Shown here piece by piece: positions 43,764 through 52,935 of a stretch of 64,000 bases of DNA (the stretch's first letter is position 1; every line of letters starts with the position of its first letter). The DNA comes from Parvibaculum sp. (GTDB taxonomy: Bacteria; Pseudomonadota; Alphaproteobacteria; Parvibaculales; Parvibaculaceae), in NCBI GenBank assembly GCA_030649335.1, contig JAUSLL010000010.1:49389-113388 (forward strand). Reading direction: 5' to 3'. A model generated the notes under the pieces. The model was not told the DNA's origin. It saw nothing but the letters and a program-made list of their open reading frames with translations, and did no database searches. A program made the translations under genes and the position numbers.

Positions 43764-45308
43764 ATGTGCTCCCCAAAGCGCATGGTTGTCGGGGTGTTGA
43801 TGTCTGTCTTTTCGACCTTAAGTGGAAGCCGAAGCGTTCGCGAATTTTGCGCACGCCGCTTCGGCTTGGTCGGATCTTATGGCCACGAGATGACGCAACA
43901 GGCGTGTCGCGACATCGAAATCCGTATTCGCGCCCGCCAGCTCGCGCTGGTGGACCGTGCCGCCAGAAGCATTTTCGCCAATGTCGCCGCCGCTCTTATC
44001 GTCGCTTATATCGTTCGGCACAATGTTGGCATCTGGCCGCTTGCCCTCTGGGTCTGCACGCTCACCTTGTTAGCTTTGATGCTTCATGCTTGCGTTGCCC
44101 GCCATGAGCGCAACTACGATCAGACCCGCACCGATCTGTCGCTCACGATGTGCTATCTCCGTGAGCACACGATCATCGCCACATTCATAGGACTCACTTG
44201 GGGGCTCTTCCTTCTCTATAGCGCGCCCATGTTGTCCGATTGGCATGTCATCCTCCTCGGGCTCACGATCTTGGGTTGCGTCAGTGCCAGCGCCTCCGGG
44301 CTTGGTGGATATCTGCCAGCCTATTTCGGTTACTACTTCGGCGCGCTGATTCCCGTCGTTTTTGTCATTTTGCATACCCAGTTGGGGCATCTTGATAATC
44401 TGGGCACATTGATTTCGATCTACGCGATTGTGGTGGGCGGCAATGTCGTATCCCTCAACCGCGGCATCATCGAAACGCTTCGCTTGCGCGCTGAAAATGA
44501 ACGCCTGGCGAATACGGTCGCCGTCGCGGAAGCAGCAACTGCAGCCGCTATGCGCTCCAAATGGGAAGGTTTCGCCCATCTCAGCCACGAATTACGCACG
44601 CCCATGAACGCCGTGCTCGGTTTTTCCGACATGATGCGGATGGAGATGTTCGGCCCGCTCAGCCTGCGCTATCGTGAATACTCCGAATGCGTTCACGCCA
44701 GCGGCCGCAGCGCTTTGTCGCTCATCGACAGCCTGTTGGAAATGTCGCGTGTCCGTACCGGCGACCTGTCGCTGGACGAAGCACCCTTCGATCCGGTCAT
44801 CCTGTTGCGCGATGTGGCCGACGCCTTCGAACGCAATGCTGCCACGGGGGACATCAGCCTCAATATGCTGGCACGACCGGTGCCCTATGCTGTGCTTGGC
44901 GACCGCGCCAAAATCAGACAGGTGCTTCATGCGATTCTGTCCAATGCCATCAAGTTCACAGAACCCGGCGGCACCGTGTCGCTTGATCTCCTGTCGGGCG
45001 ATGAGGGCATCTGCATGACAGTCACCGACACGGGGATCGGTATTGCGCATGACGACATCGCCAAATGTCAGGAGCCATTTGTGCGCCTCGGTGATCCGCT
45101 GCTCACAGGAACAGGCGGCGCGGGCCTCGGTCTGCCCATCGCCCGTCATCTCCTTGAGGCCCACGGCGGCAGCCTCAGCATGCAGAGCCGGCTCGGTGTG
45201 GGCACCGCGGTGACAATCCTGCTGCCCTCGGACCGCCGCGTCAGTGGTGTCGATGCCTATGCGCCGCAGCCTGTCGCCGCGAACACGCGGGCCCTCAGGC
45301 TCGTTTGA
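43764..45308 (+). CDS. Membrane sensor histidine kinase
   Basis: A kinase of up to 514 residues with five or six membrane segments between about 65 and 230, a short linker, a HisKA domain with a canonical H-box (LSHELRTPMNAVLGF, about 277-291) and an HATPase domain (NAIKFTEPGG, DTGIGI, GGAGLGLPIARHLLEAHGG). Downstream signalling partner is not encoded nearby. The start could be one of three in-frame ATG codons; the third (beginning MSVFSTLSG) has GGGG upstream at good spacing. Its N-terminal domain resembles that of the kinase-like protein near 9 kb, but here the phospho-acceptor is present. Confidence 0.9.
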   Translation: MCSPKRMVVGVLMSVFSTLSGSRSVREFCARRFGLVGSYGHEMTQQACRDIEIRIRARQLALVDRAARSIFANVAAALIVAYIVRHNVGIWPLALWVCTLTLLALMLHACVARHERNYDQTRTDLSLTMCYLREHTIIATFIGLTWGLFLLYSAPMLSDWHVILLGLTILGCVSASASGLGGYLPAYFGYYFGALIPVVFVILHTQLGHLDNLGTLISIYAIVVGGNVVSLNRGIIETLRLRAENERLANTVAVAEAATAAAMRSKWEGFAHLSHELRTPMNAVLGFSDMMRMEMFGPLSLRYREYSECVHASGRSALSLIDSLLEMSRVRTGDLSLDEAPFDPVILLRDVADAFERNAATGDISLNMLARPVPYAVLGDRAKIRQVLHAILSNAIKFTEPGGTVSLDLLSGDEGICMTVTDTGIGIAHDDIAKCQEPFVRLGDPLLTGTGGAGLGLPIARHLLEAHGGSLSMQSRLGVGTAVTILLPSDRRVSGVDAYAPQPVAANTRALRLV

Positions 45309-45420
45309 TCGCGCCGCGCGCGGGCGACAAAGCCTCATTGGACAGCGGGTCGCTGCAAAGGCTACAAACACGGTGCATGCCGCGCCCACTGGTTCGGGCG
45401 TGTGACGGGGAAAGAAAACA

Positions 45421-46524
45421 ATGACGCAGGGCTATACATTCTACGCATCGGAAGTCAGTTATTTTTCCGGCAAGGTCCGCGCCTATCTGCGCTACAAGCG
45501 CATCCCCTTTTCCGAAATGCTGAATACGCGTGAGGCCTATATCGAGGTCATCCTGCCGCGCGTCGGCTGGCCTGTGATCCCCGTGGTCATCACGCCTGAA
45601 GGCGAGACGCTGCAGGATTCCACCGAGATCATCGACGAGCTTGAGCGTCGTTTTCCGACACCGCCAATCTATCCCTCAAGCCCGCGTCAGCGTCTCGCCG
45701 CCTTGCTGCTTGAAGTTTACAGCGACGAGTGGCTCAAGCTGCCTGCCATGCATTATCGCTGGAACCGCAATTATGATTTTGCCATTGCCGAGTTCGGGGC
45801 TATGCAAAAGCCCGGCGCATCCCCCGAGGAGCAGCGCGAAGCGGGACTGCGCATCGCAAAGCCCTTCGCCGGTGCCTTGCCTTTTCTTGGCGTGACACCC
45901 AAAACCGAAGGCGCGATTGAGGAATCCTATCTCGCGCTGCTTGACGAACTGAACGTGCATTTCGGCACTTACGAATTTCTCTTTGGCACGCGCCCCTCGA
46001 TGGGTGACTTCGGCCTCTTCGGTCCGCTCTACGCGCATCAATATCGTGATCCCGCATCCGGTGAGATCATGAAATCGCGCGCGCCCCATGTGGCGCGTTG
46101 GGTCGAGCGCATGCTGACACCGCCGAACCCGAAGGGCGGCGAATTTCTGCCGCGTGATGAAGTGCCCGAAACCCTTATGCCGGTGCTCACCCGCATGATG
46201 CGCGAAATGGTGCCGGAACTGGTCTCCGTCGCGCACCACCTCGTCCATTGGCGCGCCGACACGCCGGACCTTGCCGCGGGTTCAGAAGTGCCCCGCGCCA
46301 TCGGCACGCATGTTTTTACGCTGGGTGACGCCAAAGAAAACCGCGCCATCTTCCCGTTCGAATTATGGATGTTGCAGCGTCCGCTGGACTACATCGCCTC
46401 GCTGGAAGAGGACGACAAGCTGCGCGTTGCAGACTTACTGCGTCAGGCGGGCGGGGAAACTCTGATGGAGTTCCCATCCTTCCCCCGTCTCACGCGTCAG
46501 AATTTCAAGCTCGTATTGGCGTAA
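45421..46524 (+). CDS. Glutathione S-transferase family protein, extended
   Basis: The N-terminal 80 residues are a GST thioredoxin-fold domain (YTFYASEVSYFSGKVRAYLRYK, with LQDSTEIIDELERRF for the gamma-glutamyl site). A helical C-terminal GST domain reaches about residue 230 (RPSMGDFGLFGPLYAHQYRDP). About 130 further residues follow, making 367 in all, much longer than the usual 200-230. The extra part has no domain I recognise. GGGGAAAG precedes the start. It lies upstream of, but convergent with, an SDR gene. Confidence 0.85.
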   Translation: MTQGYTFYASEVSYFSGKVRAYLRYKRIPFSEMLNTREAYIEVILPRVGWPVIPVVITPEGETLQDSTEIIDELERRFPTPPIYPSSPRQRLAALLLEVYSDEWLKLPAMHYRWNRNYDFAIAEFGAMQKPGASPEEQREAGLRIAKPFAGALPFLGVTPKTEGAIEESYLALLDELNVHFGTYEFLFGTRPSMGDFGLFGPLYAHQYRDPASGEIMKSRAPHVARWVERMLTPPNPKGGEFLPRDEVPETLMPVLTRMMREMVPELVSVAHHLVHWRADTPDLAAGSEVPRAIGTHVFTLGDAKENRAIFPFELWMLQRPLDYIASLEEDDKLRVADLLRQAGGETLMEFPSFPRLTRQNFKLVLA

Positions 46525-46533
46525 GACCTCAGC

Positions 46534-47322
46534 TCAGCGCACCTGTCCGCCGTCCACCACCATGATTTCGCCGGTGATGAAGCTTGCGCGCGGACTGGCA
46601 AGGAACAGCGCAGCGTCGGCAATTTCATCCACCGTGCCAAAACGCCGGAGCGAGACTTCGCGTTTGATCCAGCGCCCCCAAGCATCAGGGCGTTCGTCCA
46701 CACGTGCTTGCCAGTCGCCGCCTTTAAAGATGATATTGCCGGGTGCAATCGCATTGACGCGCACATTGTCTTTGCCGACCATTTTGGCGAGTGATTTCGT
46801 CGTGTGGTTCACAGCCGCTTTGGTCGCCGAATAGGTGAGCGGCGTGCCCAGCGCGTCCACGCCTGCAATCGACGAGACGAGAATGAGGTTCGCGTCCACG
46901 CGATCTTCCGGCGCGCGCGCCAGAATGCGCTTCAGCGCTTCGCGCGCGAGATAGACGCCGCCGAGCAGGTTCTGCTTCACATCCGCTTCCCAGTCCGCGT
47001 CCGATACATCAAAGCCAAGCGGTGCAACACCGAGCCCCACATTGGCAATCGCACAATGAACCGGCCCGAGCTTTTCTTCCGTCGCGTCGAGTGCCTGCGC
47101 CAGCACGGCGGACGATGTCATGTCGCCTGCGATGGTGATGATGTCGTCCTTGCGGGCTCCTTCGCCGATGAGCAGCGCCTGCGCCGCATCCAGCGAGGCT
47201 TCGCCGCGTCCCGTCAGCGCCAGTTTCGCGCCTTCCTTGGCAAAGGCGCGCGCCATGCCAAGCCCGATGCCGCGGCTGGCACCGGCAATAAACACCACTT
47301 TTCCTTTGAGACGCAGATCCAT
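46534..47322 (-). CDS. SDR family oxidoreductase
   Basis: A classical short-chain dehydrogenase of 262 residues. Cofactor motif AGASRGIGLGMARAFAKEG (about 12-30), NVGLG, catalytic serine in LVSSIAG and the YSATK tyrosine/lysine pair are all present; the end FLASPRASFITGEIMVVDGG is standard. Acidic residues after the second strand are absent (ALTGRG), suggesting NADP. The start at MDLRLKGK has GGAGGA nine bases upstream; longer readings are unlikely. Divergent from the crotonase gene; substrate probably an acyl-CoA or alcohol. Confidence 0.9.
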   Translation of the reverse strand: MDLRLKGKVVFIAGASRGIGLGMARAFAKEGAKLALTGRGEASLDAAQALLIGEGARKDDIITIAGDMTSSAVLAQALDATEEKLGPVHCAIANVGLGVAPLGFDVSDADWEADVKQNLLGGVYLAREALKRILARAPEDRVDANLILVSSIAGVDALGTPLTYSATKAAVNHTTKSLAKMVGKDNVRVNAIAPGNIIFKGGDWQARVDERPDAWGRWIKREVSLRRFGTVDEIADAALFLASPRASFITGEIMVVDGGQVR

Positions 47323-47462
47323 AGGCCAGTTCCTCCGATTGTATTTTCTGGTCCGCATGACAGAGCAAGGCCGACGCAACGTCAAGAGGCGGGGCAAGCG
47401 CTTGTCGCTTCTTCCTTCCCTGTCCTAGACTTGGACCAACAAAAAACCCTGGGGAGGGATCA

Positions 47463-48275
47463 ATGGCTTACGAGCAGATCATCTATGAAAAGCGTGGCAA
47501 TGCGGCGCTCATCACCTTGTCGCGCCCCGACAAGCTCAATGCCTGGACACCGCATATGGCGGGCGAACTCGCCCATGCCATCGAGGCGGCAAACGCCGAC
47601 CGTGACATCGGTGCGATCATCATGACAGGTGCCGGTCGCGGATTCTGCGCCGGTGCCGATGTGGACGCCGTGTTCAAAACCCGCGTCGATGGCAAGGACC
47701 CGGGCGAAAACACCGCAGGCGGATCAGGCGGCATGCCGGCGCATGTCGATTGGATCGAGCTCGCGCGTGCCTCAAAGCCCCTCATCGCCGCCGTCAACGG
47801 CGTCGCCGTCGGCATCGGCGTCACCATGGTTCTGCCGTTTGACATTATCGTCGCCGCCGAGGAAGCAAAATTCGGCCTCGTCTTTGTCAAAATGGGCATC
47901 GTACCGGAACTGGCCTCGTCGCATTTCCTGGTGAGCCGCATGGGTTGGGGGCAGGCCAGCGAAATGATGCTGACCGGCAGGCTTTATCCCGCCACCGAAG
48001 CCCATGCCAAGGGCCTGTGCGAATATGTCGTGCCGCAGGCCGAGCTACTGCCCAAGGCATTTGAGCTTGCCAATCTCATCGCCGAGAACCCGTCGCGCCA
48101 ATTGCGCATGACAAAGGCACTGCTCACGCAAAACGCCTGCACCACCGATCTCAACCGCGCGCAGAAACTCGAAACCGACGCGCTTCAGGAATGCTGGACG
48201 ACGCCCGAGCATCACGAGGCGATTGACGCTTTCCTCAACAAGCGCAAACCCGATTTCAAGAAGGTCTCAGCATGA
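47463..48275 (+). CDS. Enoyl-CoA hydratase/isomerase family protein
   Basis: A 270-residue crotonase. The oxyanion-hole strands are GAGRGFCAGADVDAV and VNGVAVGIGVTMVLPFDIIVAAEEAKFGL. The first hydratase glutamate is missing (FVKMG instead of a PE pair before it), while GIVPELASSHFL keeps the glutamate typical of isomerase-type crotonases. It may therefore shift a double bond rather than add water. A strong GGGGAGGG precedes the start. It overlaps the next hydrolase gene by four bases. Confidence 0.88.
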   Translation: MAYEQIIYEKRGNAALITLSRPDKLNAWTPHMAGELAHAIEAANADRDIGAIIMTGAGRGFCAGADVDAVFKTRVDGKDPGENTAGGSGGMPAHVDWIELARASKPLIAAVNGVAVGIGVTMVLPFDIIVAAEEAKFGLVFVKMGIVPELASSHFLVSRMGWGQASEMMLTGRLYPATEAHAKGLCEYVVPQAELLPKAFELANLIAENPSRQLRMTKALLTQNACTTDLNRAQKLETDALQECWTTPEHHEAIDAFLNKRKPDFKKVSA

Positions 48276-49447
48276 GCACGCCCAAATTCGACGTCGAACG
48301 CATTCCCTTTCATCTGCATTGGCAGGAGAAGGCGGCATTCAAGGAAACCTATGCCGGTGCGCTCGACCAGATTGTCGTCGAAGGTCAGTTCCTGAAACCC
48401 GTAGGTTCAAACTCGAAGACAGTCCTCGTCTTCATGCACCCGACCGGCACGATGAACCTGCTGCCCATGCCCAACGCGCTCGCCGCTGCCGGCATCCCAT
48501 GTATCACTTGCGCCAGCCGCTACCCGCACAACGACAGCGCGCTGATCATGGAGAAAGTGATCCTCGACCTCGGCCAGTACATCAAATACGCCAAGGAAAA
48601 ACTCGGCTTTGAAAAAGTCATTTTGGCGGGTTGGTCAGGCGGCGGTTCGCTGTCGATGTTCTATCAGTCGCAAGCCGAAAAGCCGTGGATCACAGCGACG
48701 CCCGCAGGCGATGCGGTCGATGTCGTCGGTGCAAAACTCATCAAGGCCGATGCGGTGCTGCAGCTCGCCGCCCACGTCAGCCGCGCGATCACGCTCACCG
48801 AATGGCTCGACCCGTCGATCCGCGACGAGATGAACCCCGACGACCGCATTGTCGAGCTTGATCTCTACGATCCGAAAAATCCCAACCAGCCGAAATTCGC
48901 CGACGACTATGTGGCGCATTTTCGTGCTGCCCAGATCGCGCGTTCGCAAAAGATCGACAATTGGGTCAAAGAAAAACTCGCCGACTTGAAGCGTCAGGGC
49001 CGCACCAACGAGGAACATGGCTTCGTCGTGCATGGCACGATGGCGGACCCGCGCTGGATGGATCCGTCGATCGAGCCCAATGATCGCAAGGGTCCGAACT
49101 GGTGCTTCATGGGCGAGCCGAAAATCGTCAACATGATGCCCGCGGGCCTTGCGCGCTACTGTTCGCTGCGGGCCTGGCTCTCGCAATGGTCCTACGTGGA
49201 AAGCCGCGCCGATGGTCCGAAATGCGCGCGCGATATTTCCGTGCCTGTCCTTGTCATCCAGAACAGCGCGGATGATGCCTGCACACCCAGCCATGCCGCC
49301 CGCCTGTTCGCTGGCGTACAGCATGACAACAAAGAATTTCACGAAGTGAAGGGCGCAACGCACTACTATATCGGTCAGCCCGACAAAATGGCGGAGTCCG
49401 TCGGCATCGTGAAAACATGGCTCACCAAAAAAGGTCTGCTTGTTTGA
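48272..49447 (+). CDS. Alpha/beta hydrolase coupled to the crotonase
   Basis: A 391-residue alpha/beta hydrolase with the nucleophile in GWSGGGS (about residue 116). HPTGTMNLLPMPNALAAAG forms the oxyanion-side loop and VQHDNKEFHEVKGATHYY carries the likely histidine. An insertion of roughly 150 residues separates the nucleophile from the acid (QNSADDACTP). Substrate is unknown; the four-base overlap with the crotonase suggests a thioester or ring-opened acid from the same route. Confidence 0.82.
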   Translation: MSTPKFDVERIPFHLHWQEKAAFKETYAGALDQIVVEGQFLKPVGSNSKTVLVFMHPTGTMNLLPMPNALAAAGIPCITCASRYPHNDSALIMEKVILDLGQYIKYAKEKLGFEKVILAGWSGGGSLSMFYQSQAEKPWITATPAGDAVDVVGAKLIKADAVLQLAAHVSRAITLTEWLDPSIRDEMNPDDRIVELDLYDPKNPNQPKFADDYVAHFRAAQIARSQKIDNWVKEKLADLKRQGRTNEEHGFVVHGTMADPRWMDPSIEPNDRKGPNWCFMGEPKIVNMMPAGLARYCSLRAWLSQWSYVESRADGPKCARDISVPVLVIQNSADDACTPSHAARLFAGVQHDNKEFHEVKGATHYYIGQPDKMAESVGIVKTWLTKKGLLV

Positions 49448-49505
49448 GCCGATGCCTCTCTATCCGATAGATAAAGCCAGATAGATATAGATTGCGAGTA
49501 TTGGC

Positions 49506-50435
49506 GTGAATGAAGCAGTTATTTTGAACAAGGCACCGGCCGCCCCGTTACGTCGCGAGGCGACTATACGCGATGGCACGGTGTCTTATCTCGATTGGCC
49601 GAGTGCGCCGGGTGCGCCCGCGTTGCATTTTGCTCATGCCAACGGCTTCAACGCCATGACCTATCGGGCCATGCTCTCGCCGCTCGCCTCGCGCTTCCAC
49701 ATCCGCGCATGGGACGCGCGTGGCCACGGGCTGTCGCGCCTGCCTGCCGATCCCGCATCGCATGCCAATTGGTATGTCTATCGCGACGATCTCATCGCCT
49801 TCATCGAACCGCTCGTTGAAGCCGCCGGCGCGCCCATTCTGCTTGCCGGCCATTCGATGGGCGGCGCGATGAGCCTCATGGCGGCTGCCGAGCGCCCCGA
49901 TCTTGTGCGCGGTCTGGTGCTCGTCGAACCCGTCATGGTGCCCAAGGCCGCCCGCTGGATGATGCGGGCCTACAAGCTCATGGGAGGCAAAGGCGGTCCG
50001 ATGGCGCTCGCCGATGGTGCCGAACGCCGTCGCGCGATTTTTGCCGACCGTGCGATCATGGCAGCGGCTTACAAAGGGCGCGGCGCATTCCGCACATGGC
50101 CCGATGAAATGGTCGCCGATTATGTTGATGGCGGCACGATCATGCGCGATGACGGCCAGATCGAACTCTCTTGCGCACCTGCATGGGAGGCCGCGAATTT
50201 CCGTGCGCAGGGTCACGACATCTGGGAAGCACTCGACAGGCTCAAAGTGCCGTTGACGCTTCTCTATGCAGGTAAAAATTCCACCTGCCGCGTGCCCGGT
50301 CCGCAAATTCTTGGTGAGCGCGATCCCAACGCCACGGTGCTGCGTCTCGGTCAGGCCACGCATTTTCTGCCGATGGAATTTCCCGATGTCGTCCGCCGCG
50401 AAATTCTGGCGCTCGATGCTCGTCTCAGCGGTTGA
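49506..50435 (+). CDS. Alpha/beta hydrolase
   Basis: A 309-residue enzyme of the classical fold. HFAHANGFNAMTYR carries the oxyanion loop, LLAGHSMGGAMSLM the serine nucleophile, and QATHFLPMEFPD the histidine. The start is a GTG. It follows the other hydrolase by 58 bases and may share its transcript. It may open lactones or hydrolyse esters; nothing narrows this further. Its stop is three bases from the convergent acyl-CoA dehydrogenase stop. Confidence 0.87.
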   Translation: MNEAVILNKAPAAPLRREATIRDGTVSYLDWPSAPGAPALHFAHANGFNAMTYRAMLSPLASRFHIRAWDARGHGLSRLPADPASHANWYVYRDDLIAFIEPLVEAAGAPILLAGHSMGGAMSLMAAAERPDLVRGLVLVEPVMVPKAARWMMRAYKLMGGKGGPMALADGAERRRAIFADRAIMAAAYKGRGAFRTWPDEMVADYVDGGTIMRDDGQIELSCAPAWEAANFRAQGHDIWEALDRLKVPLTLLYAGKNSTCRVPGPQILGERDPNATVLRLGQATHFLPMEFPDVVRREILALDARLSG

Positions 50436-50438
50436 GCT

Positions 50439-51596
50439 TCACGGCCCGTAAGCCTTCACCATACCCGCCGCGATCCGCTCATACATCATTTCGCTCGACC
50501 CGTCGGTGAAGGCGGCAATCTTGGCCGCCGCCATATGCCGCCCGAGCCCGTGTTCAACCCGCAGGCCCGCCGCGCCCATCGCCTGAATACATTGGCCAAC
50601 TCCGTTAAGCGTCACGCGGCCCGCAAATGCTTTGGCATGTGCCGCCGCCATCACAGCGTCTTTCTGCTGATCAACGAGCAACCCCGCATCACGCGTTAGC
50701 GCCCGCAGCGCTTCAAGGTCTGTTGCCACGTCAGCGAGCGACCAGGCCAATCCCTGATGCGCAATAAGCGGCTTGCTAAAAGCCTCGCGTATTCCGCCAT
50801 AGCCGATAGCCGTCTCAAGACTTGCCGCCAGCAACCCCGCACACATCGCCGCCACATAAACGCGTGCCCCGTTGACGCTTTTCATGGCGAGTTTAAATGC
50901 CTCGCCCGGCGCGCCGAGCATGTCATCGTCGCTGACAAAATAATCATCAAGCTTGAAACCGCCTGTGCCGATGGCTGTCCCGCCGATGAGCGTATAAGGC
51001 GCAGCGCGCGTAAAACCTTCCTTGCGTGCATCAATAAGAAAACAGGCAATGCCGCGCCAACCCGAGTCAGGGTCCGTCTGCACATAGGTCACAAAGAGAT
51101 CGGCGATGGATCCGTTGGTAATCCAGCCCTTTTCACCGTCGAGCCGCCACCCGCCTGTCACTTTCGTGGCGCGTGTCTTAATGCCCGCAAAATCGCTACC
51201 GGCTCCCGGTTCACTCAAAGCTGTCGCGCCGAAAATGTCGCCGCGCCAGAGCGCGGGCACGAGCGTATCCAGATGCGCCCGCGTATGGCTCTGTGCCAAC
51301 CGCGCGGCCACATTATGCGTGTTGATCATCGCAAAGGTGAAGGCCATGTCGACGCGCGACAGCGCTTCGCAAACGGCAAGTTTCAATCGATAGCGTTGCC
51401 CGAGCCCGCCCAGCGAATGGGGCACTTCAAGCCGCAGCAGATCGCAATGCGCGGCCTTGCGAATGCCCTCCACAGGGCTCGCGCCTGCTTCCCATGCGTC
51501 GGCACTTCCGCGCATGACGTCTTCGCCAAAGGCGCGGGCGCGTGCGAGCAGCGAGAGTTCTTCGTCATTGAGATGGGCGTCGAGAAATCCGCTCAT
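50439..51596 (-). CDS. Acyl-CoA dehydrogenase family protein
   Basis: A 385-residue flavoenzyme. ATALSEPGAGSDFAGIKT is the FAD/acyl-CoA loop, and KGWITNGSIADLFVTYV and GIRVEHGLG-like C-terminal elements follow. The terminal motif reads FTDGSSEMMYERIAAGM where most family members have IYEGTNE, so the usual catalytic glutamate is aspartate-glycine here. It may use another base or a different reaction. The start has GGGGAAA six bases upstream. Divergent from a small hypothetical gene with a 42-base gap. Confidence 0.87.
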   Translation of the reverse strand: MSGFLDAHLNDEELSLLARARAFGEDVMRGSADAWEAGASPVEGIRKAAHCDLLRLEVPHSLGGLGQRYRLKLAVCEALSRVDMAFTFAMINTHNVAARLAQSHTRAHLDTLVPALWRGDIFGATALSEPGAGSDFAGIKTRATKVTGGWRLDGEKGWITNGSIADLFVTYVQTDPDSGWRGIACFLIDARKEGFTRAAPYTLIGGTAIGTGGFKLDDYFVSDDDMLGAPGEAFKLAMKSVNGARVYVAAMCAGLLAASLETAIGYGGIREAFSKPLIAHQGLAWSLADVATDLEALRALTRDAGLLVDQQKDAVMAAAHAKAFAGRVTLNGVGQCIQAMGAAGLRVEHGLGRHMAAAKIAAFTDGSSEMMYERIAAGMVKAYGP

Positions 51597-51638
51597 GCTG
51601 TTTCCCCGTGGGCTTTTTGTCGTTAGGCTCAGGCCATC

Positions 51639-51908
51639 ATGCACCCATTTGATCCGCGTCAGCCACTGACCTTTTCAGAACCGGACCCCGACCGCGCCAC
51701 CAAAGAGCGCGCGCTCCATGCCATGAGCAATGACGAGTTGCTCGCGCTCTACAATCTCACCCGCGCCGCCGCCTCTGAGGCACACAAGACGCACGACATG
51801 GAAAAAATCTATCCTCTCGTGCGCGGTATGAAGACATTGCAGCGCATCACCGGCGAGCGTGGATTCACTATTCGGGCAAGGCGGTTAACGGCGAAACCAG
51901 TTTTATAA
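51639..51908 (+). CDS. Small hypothetical protein
   Basis: An 89-residue, mostly helical protein with no signal peptide or membrane segment. It contains SNDELLALYNLTRAAASEAH and IYPLVRGMKTLQRITGERG, with a basic C-terminus. I do not recognise a family. Codon use and the divergent position next to the acyl-CoA dehydrogenase support a real gene, but not strongly. A palindromic repeat follows it directly. Confidence 0.55.
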   Translation: MHPFDPRQPLTFSEPDPDRATKERALHAMSNDELLALYNLTRAAASEAHKTHDMEKIYPLVRGMKTLQRITGERGFTIRARRLTAKPVL

Positions 51909-51912
51909 CGCC

Positions 51913-51943
51913 CGTCATGGCCGGACTCGATCCGGCCATGACG
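51913..51943. repeat. Palindromic repeat element, copy 1
   Basis: Two perfect 13-base arms (CGTCATGGCCGGA / TCCGGCCATGACG) flank CTCGA. A second copy with identical arms lies near 59.0 kb. Such palindromes are dispersed widely in alphaproteobacterial genomes, between genes. It could also act as a transcription stop on either strand, but no T run follows. Confidence 0.8.
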
Positions 51944-51972
51944 ACGCATTTTGTGGGGAGCAACTGAAAGTC

Positions 51973-52896
51973 CTAAACTCCCAGCCCCGGCGCCACCATC
52001 GCTTCAAGCTGCACGCGCATCTCCTCCGGAATCGGAATGGCCTTCCGCGTCTCAAGATCAAGCGCAATCGCCACAGCTTCAGCCGTCGCCACGGCCTTGC
52101 CGGTTTCCAGATCAAACAACCAGTGACCCCAGATGTAAGTCTTCGGCCCCACGCTTTTGAGCCCGCTACGCAGCGTCAGTACGTCGCCTGCCTTGGGGTA
52201 GCTGTGATAGTGGAAGCGATACTCCAGCGCCGCACCGCCGACTTTTGAATTTTTTGAACGGTCATCACCGCGCGTCTTGCCGAGAAGGTTCGGAATGCCA
52301 TCCGACACAATGCCCATGAAATGCCGCGCCACAAGAAACCCTTGTGAATCACATTGCGCCGTCTGCACTTCGCCCTGCCATGTAAAGACAAGTTTCATTT
52401 CCTCAGCTTCGGCAAGTGTCGGCGCAACACGTGGTGGATAGATTTCCAAGCCGCGCGGGGCACCATGCGCGGGCAGGTCGATCATCAGTGCCTTGGCGGC
52501 GGTCTTCGCGCGTGCGGGCAGGGGCTTCGTCTCGCGCGTTTCGTCGTCCATCAACTCGACGTCAACGGCAAAGCTCGCCGCGACCTCGCCCGACACCGTA
52601 TTGTACATCTCAATGTAAACCCGCAATCCGAAGTCGCGCACATCGAGCACACCGCCACGCAGCGTGAAAGGCGCGCCGGGCCGTTGCTCGCGCAAAAACC
52701 GCACATGATGGTCGCGCGCAAATAACCGTGCGCCTTCGCCCGCTACAAAGCGCGGGCCGAGCCCCAGATGCAACCCGAGGGCGGCAAGTGCCTGCGTCGC
52801 CTGTTCCAGATAGAACTGCACATTGAGGTGCCCCATTTGGTCAGATTGCCATGTTTGCACGCTTGAGCGTGCCAGATCGATCATCTCAGCCATCAC
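51973..52896 (-). CDS. Double-hotdog acyl-CoA thioesterase paralogue 3 (second half degenerate)
   Basis: A 307-residue protein made of two 4HBT/YbgC-like hotdog halves. The first half keeps the active-site motif SDQMGHLNVQFYL (near residue 19). The second half reads CDSQGFLVARHF (near 182), so the GHxN residues seen in its relatives are lost. It is the last of three consecutive paralogues, separated by an AT-rich 39-base gap with GAGGA before the start. It probably cleaves acyl-CoA using one active site per chain. The chain length or substrate is unknown. Confidence 0.85.
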   Translation of the reverse strand: MMAEMIDLARSSVQTWQSDQMGHLNVQFYLEQATQALAALGLHLGLGPRFVAGEGARLFARDHHVRFLREQRPGAPFTLRGGVLDVRDFGLRVYIEMYNTVSGEVAASFAVDVELMDDETRETKPLPARAKTAAKALMIDLPAHGAPRGLEIYPPRVAPTLAEAEEMKLVFTWQGEVQTAQCDSQGFLVARHFMGIVSDGIPNLLGKTRGDDRSKNSKVGGAALEYRFHYHSYPKAGDVLTLRSGLKSVGPKTYIWGHWLFDLETGKAVATAEAVAIALDLETRKAIPIPEEMRVQLEAMVAPGLGV

Positions 52897-52935
52897 ATCC
52901 TCAAATCAAAAAACAACAGATATAAAATCAAAAAA

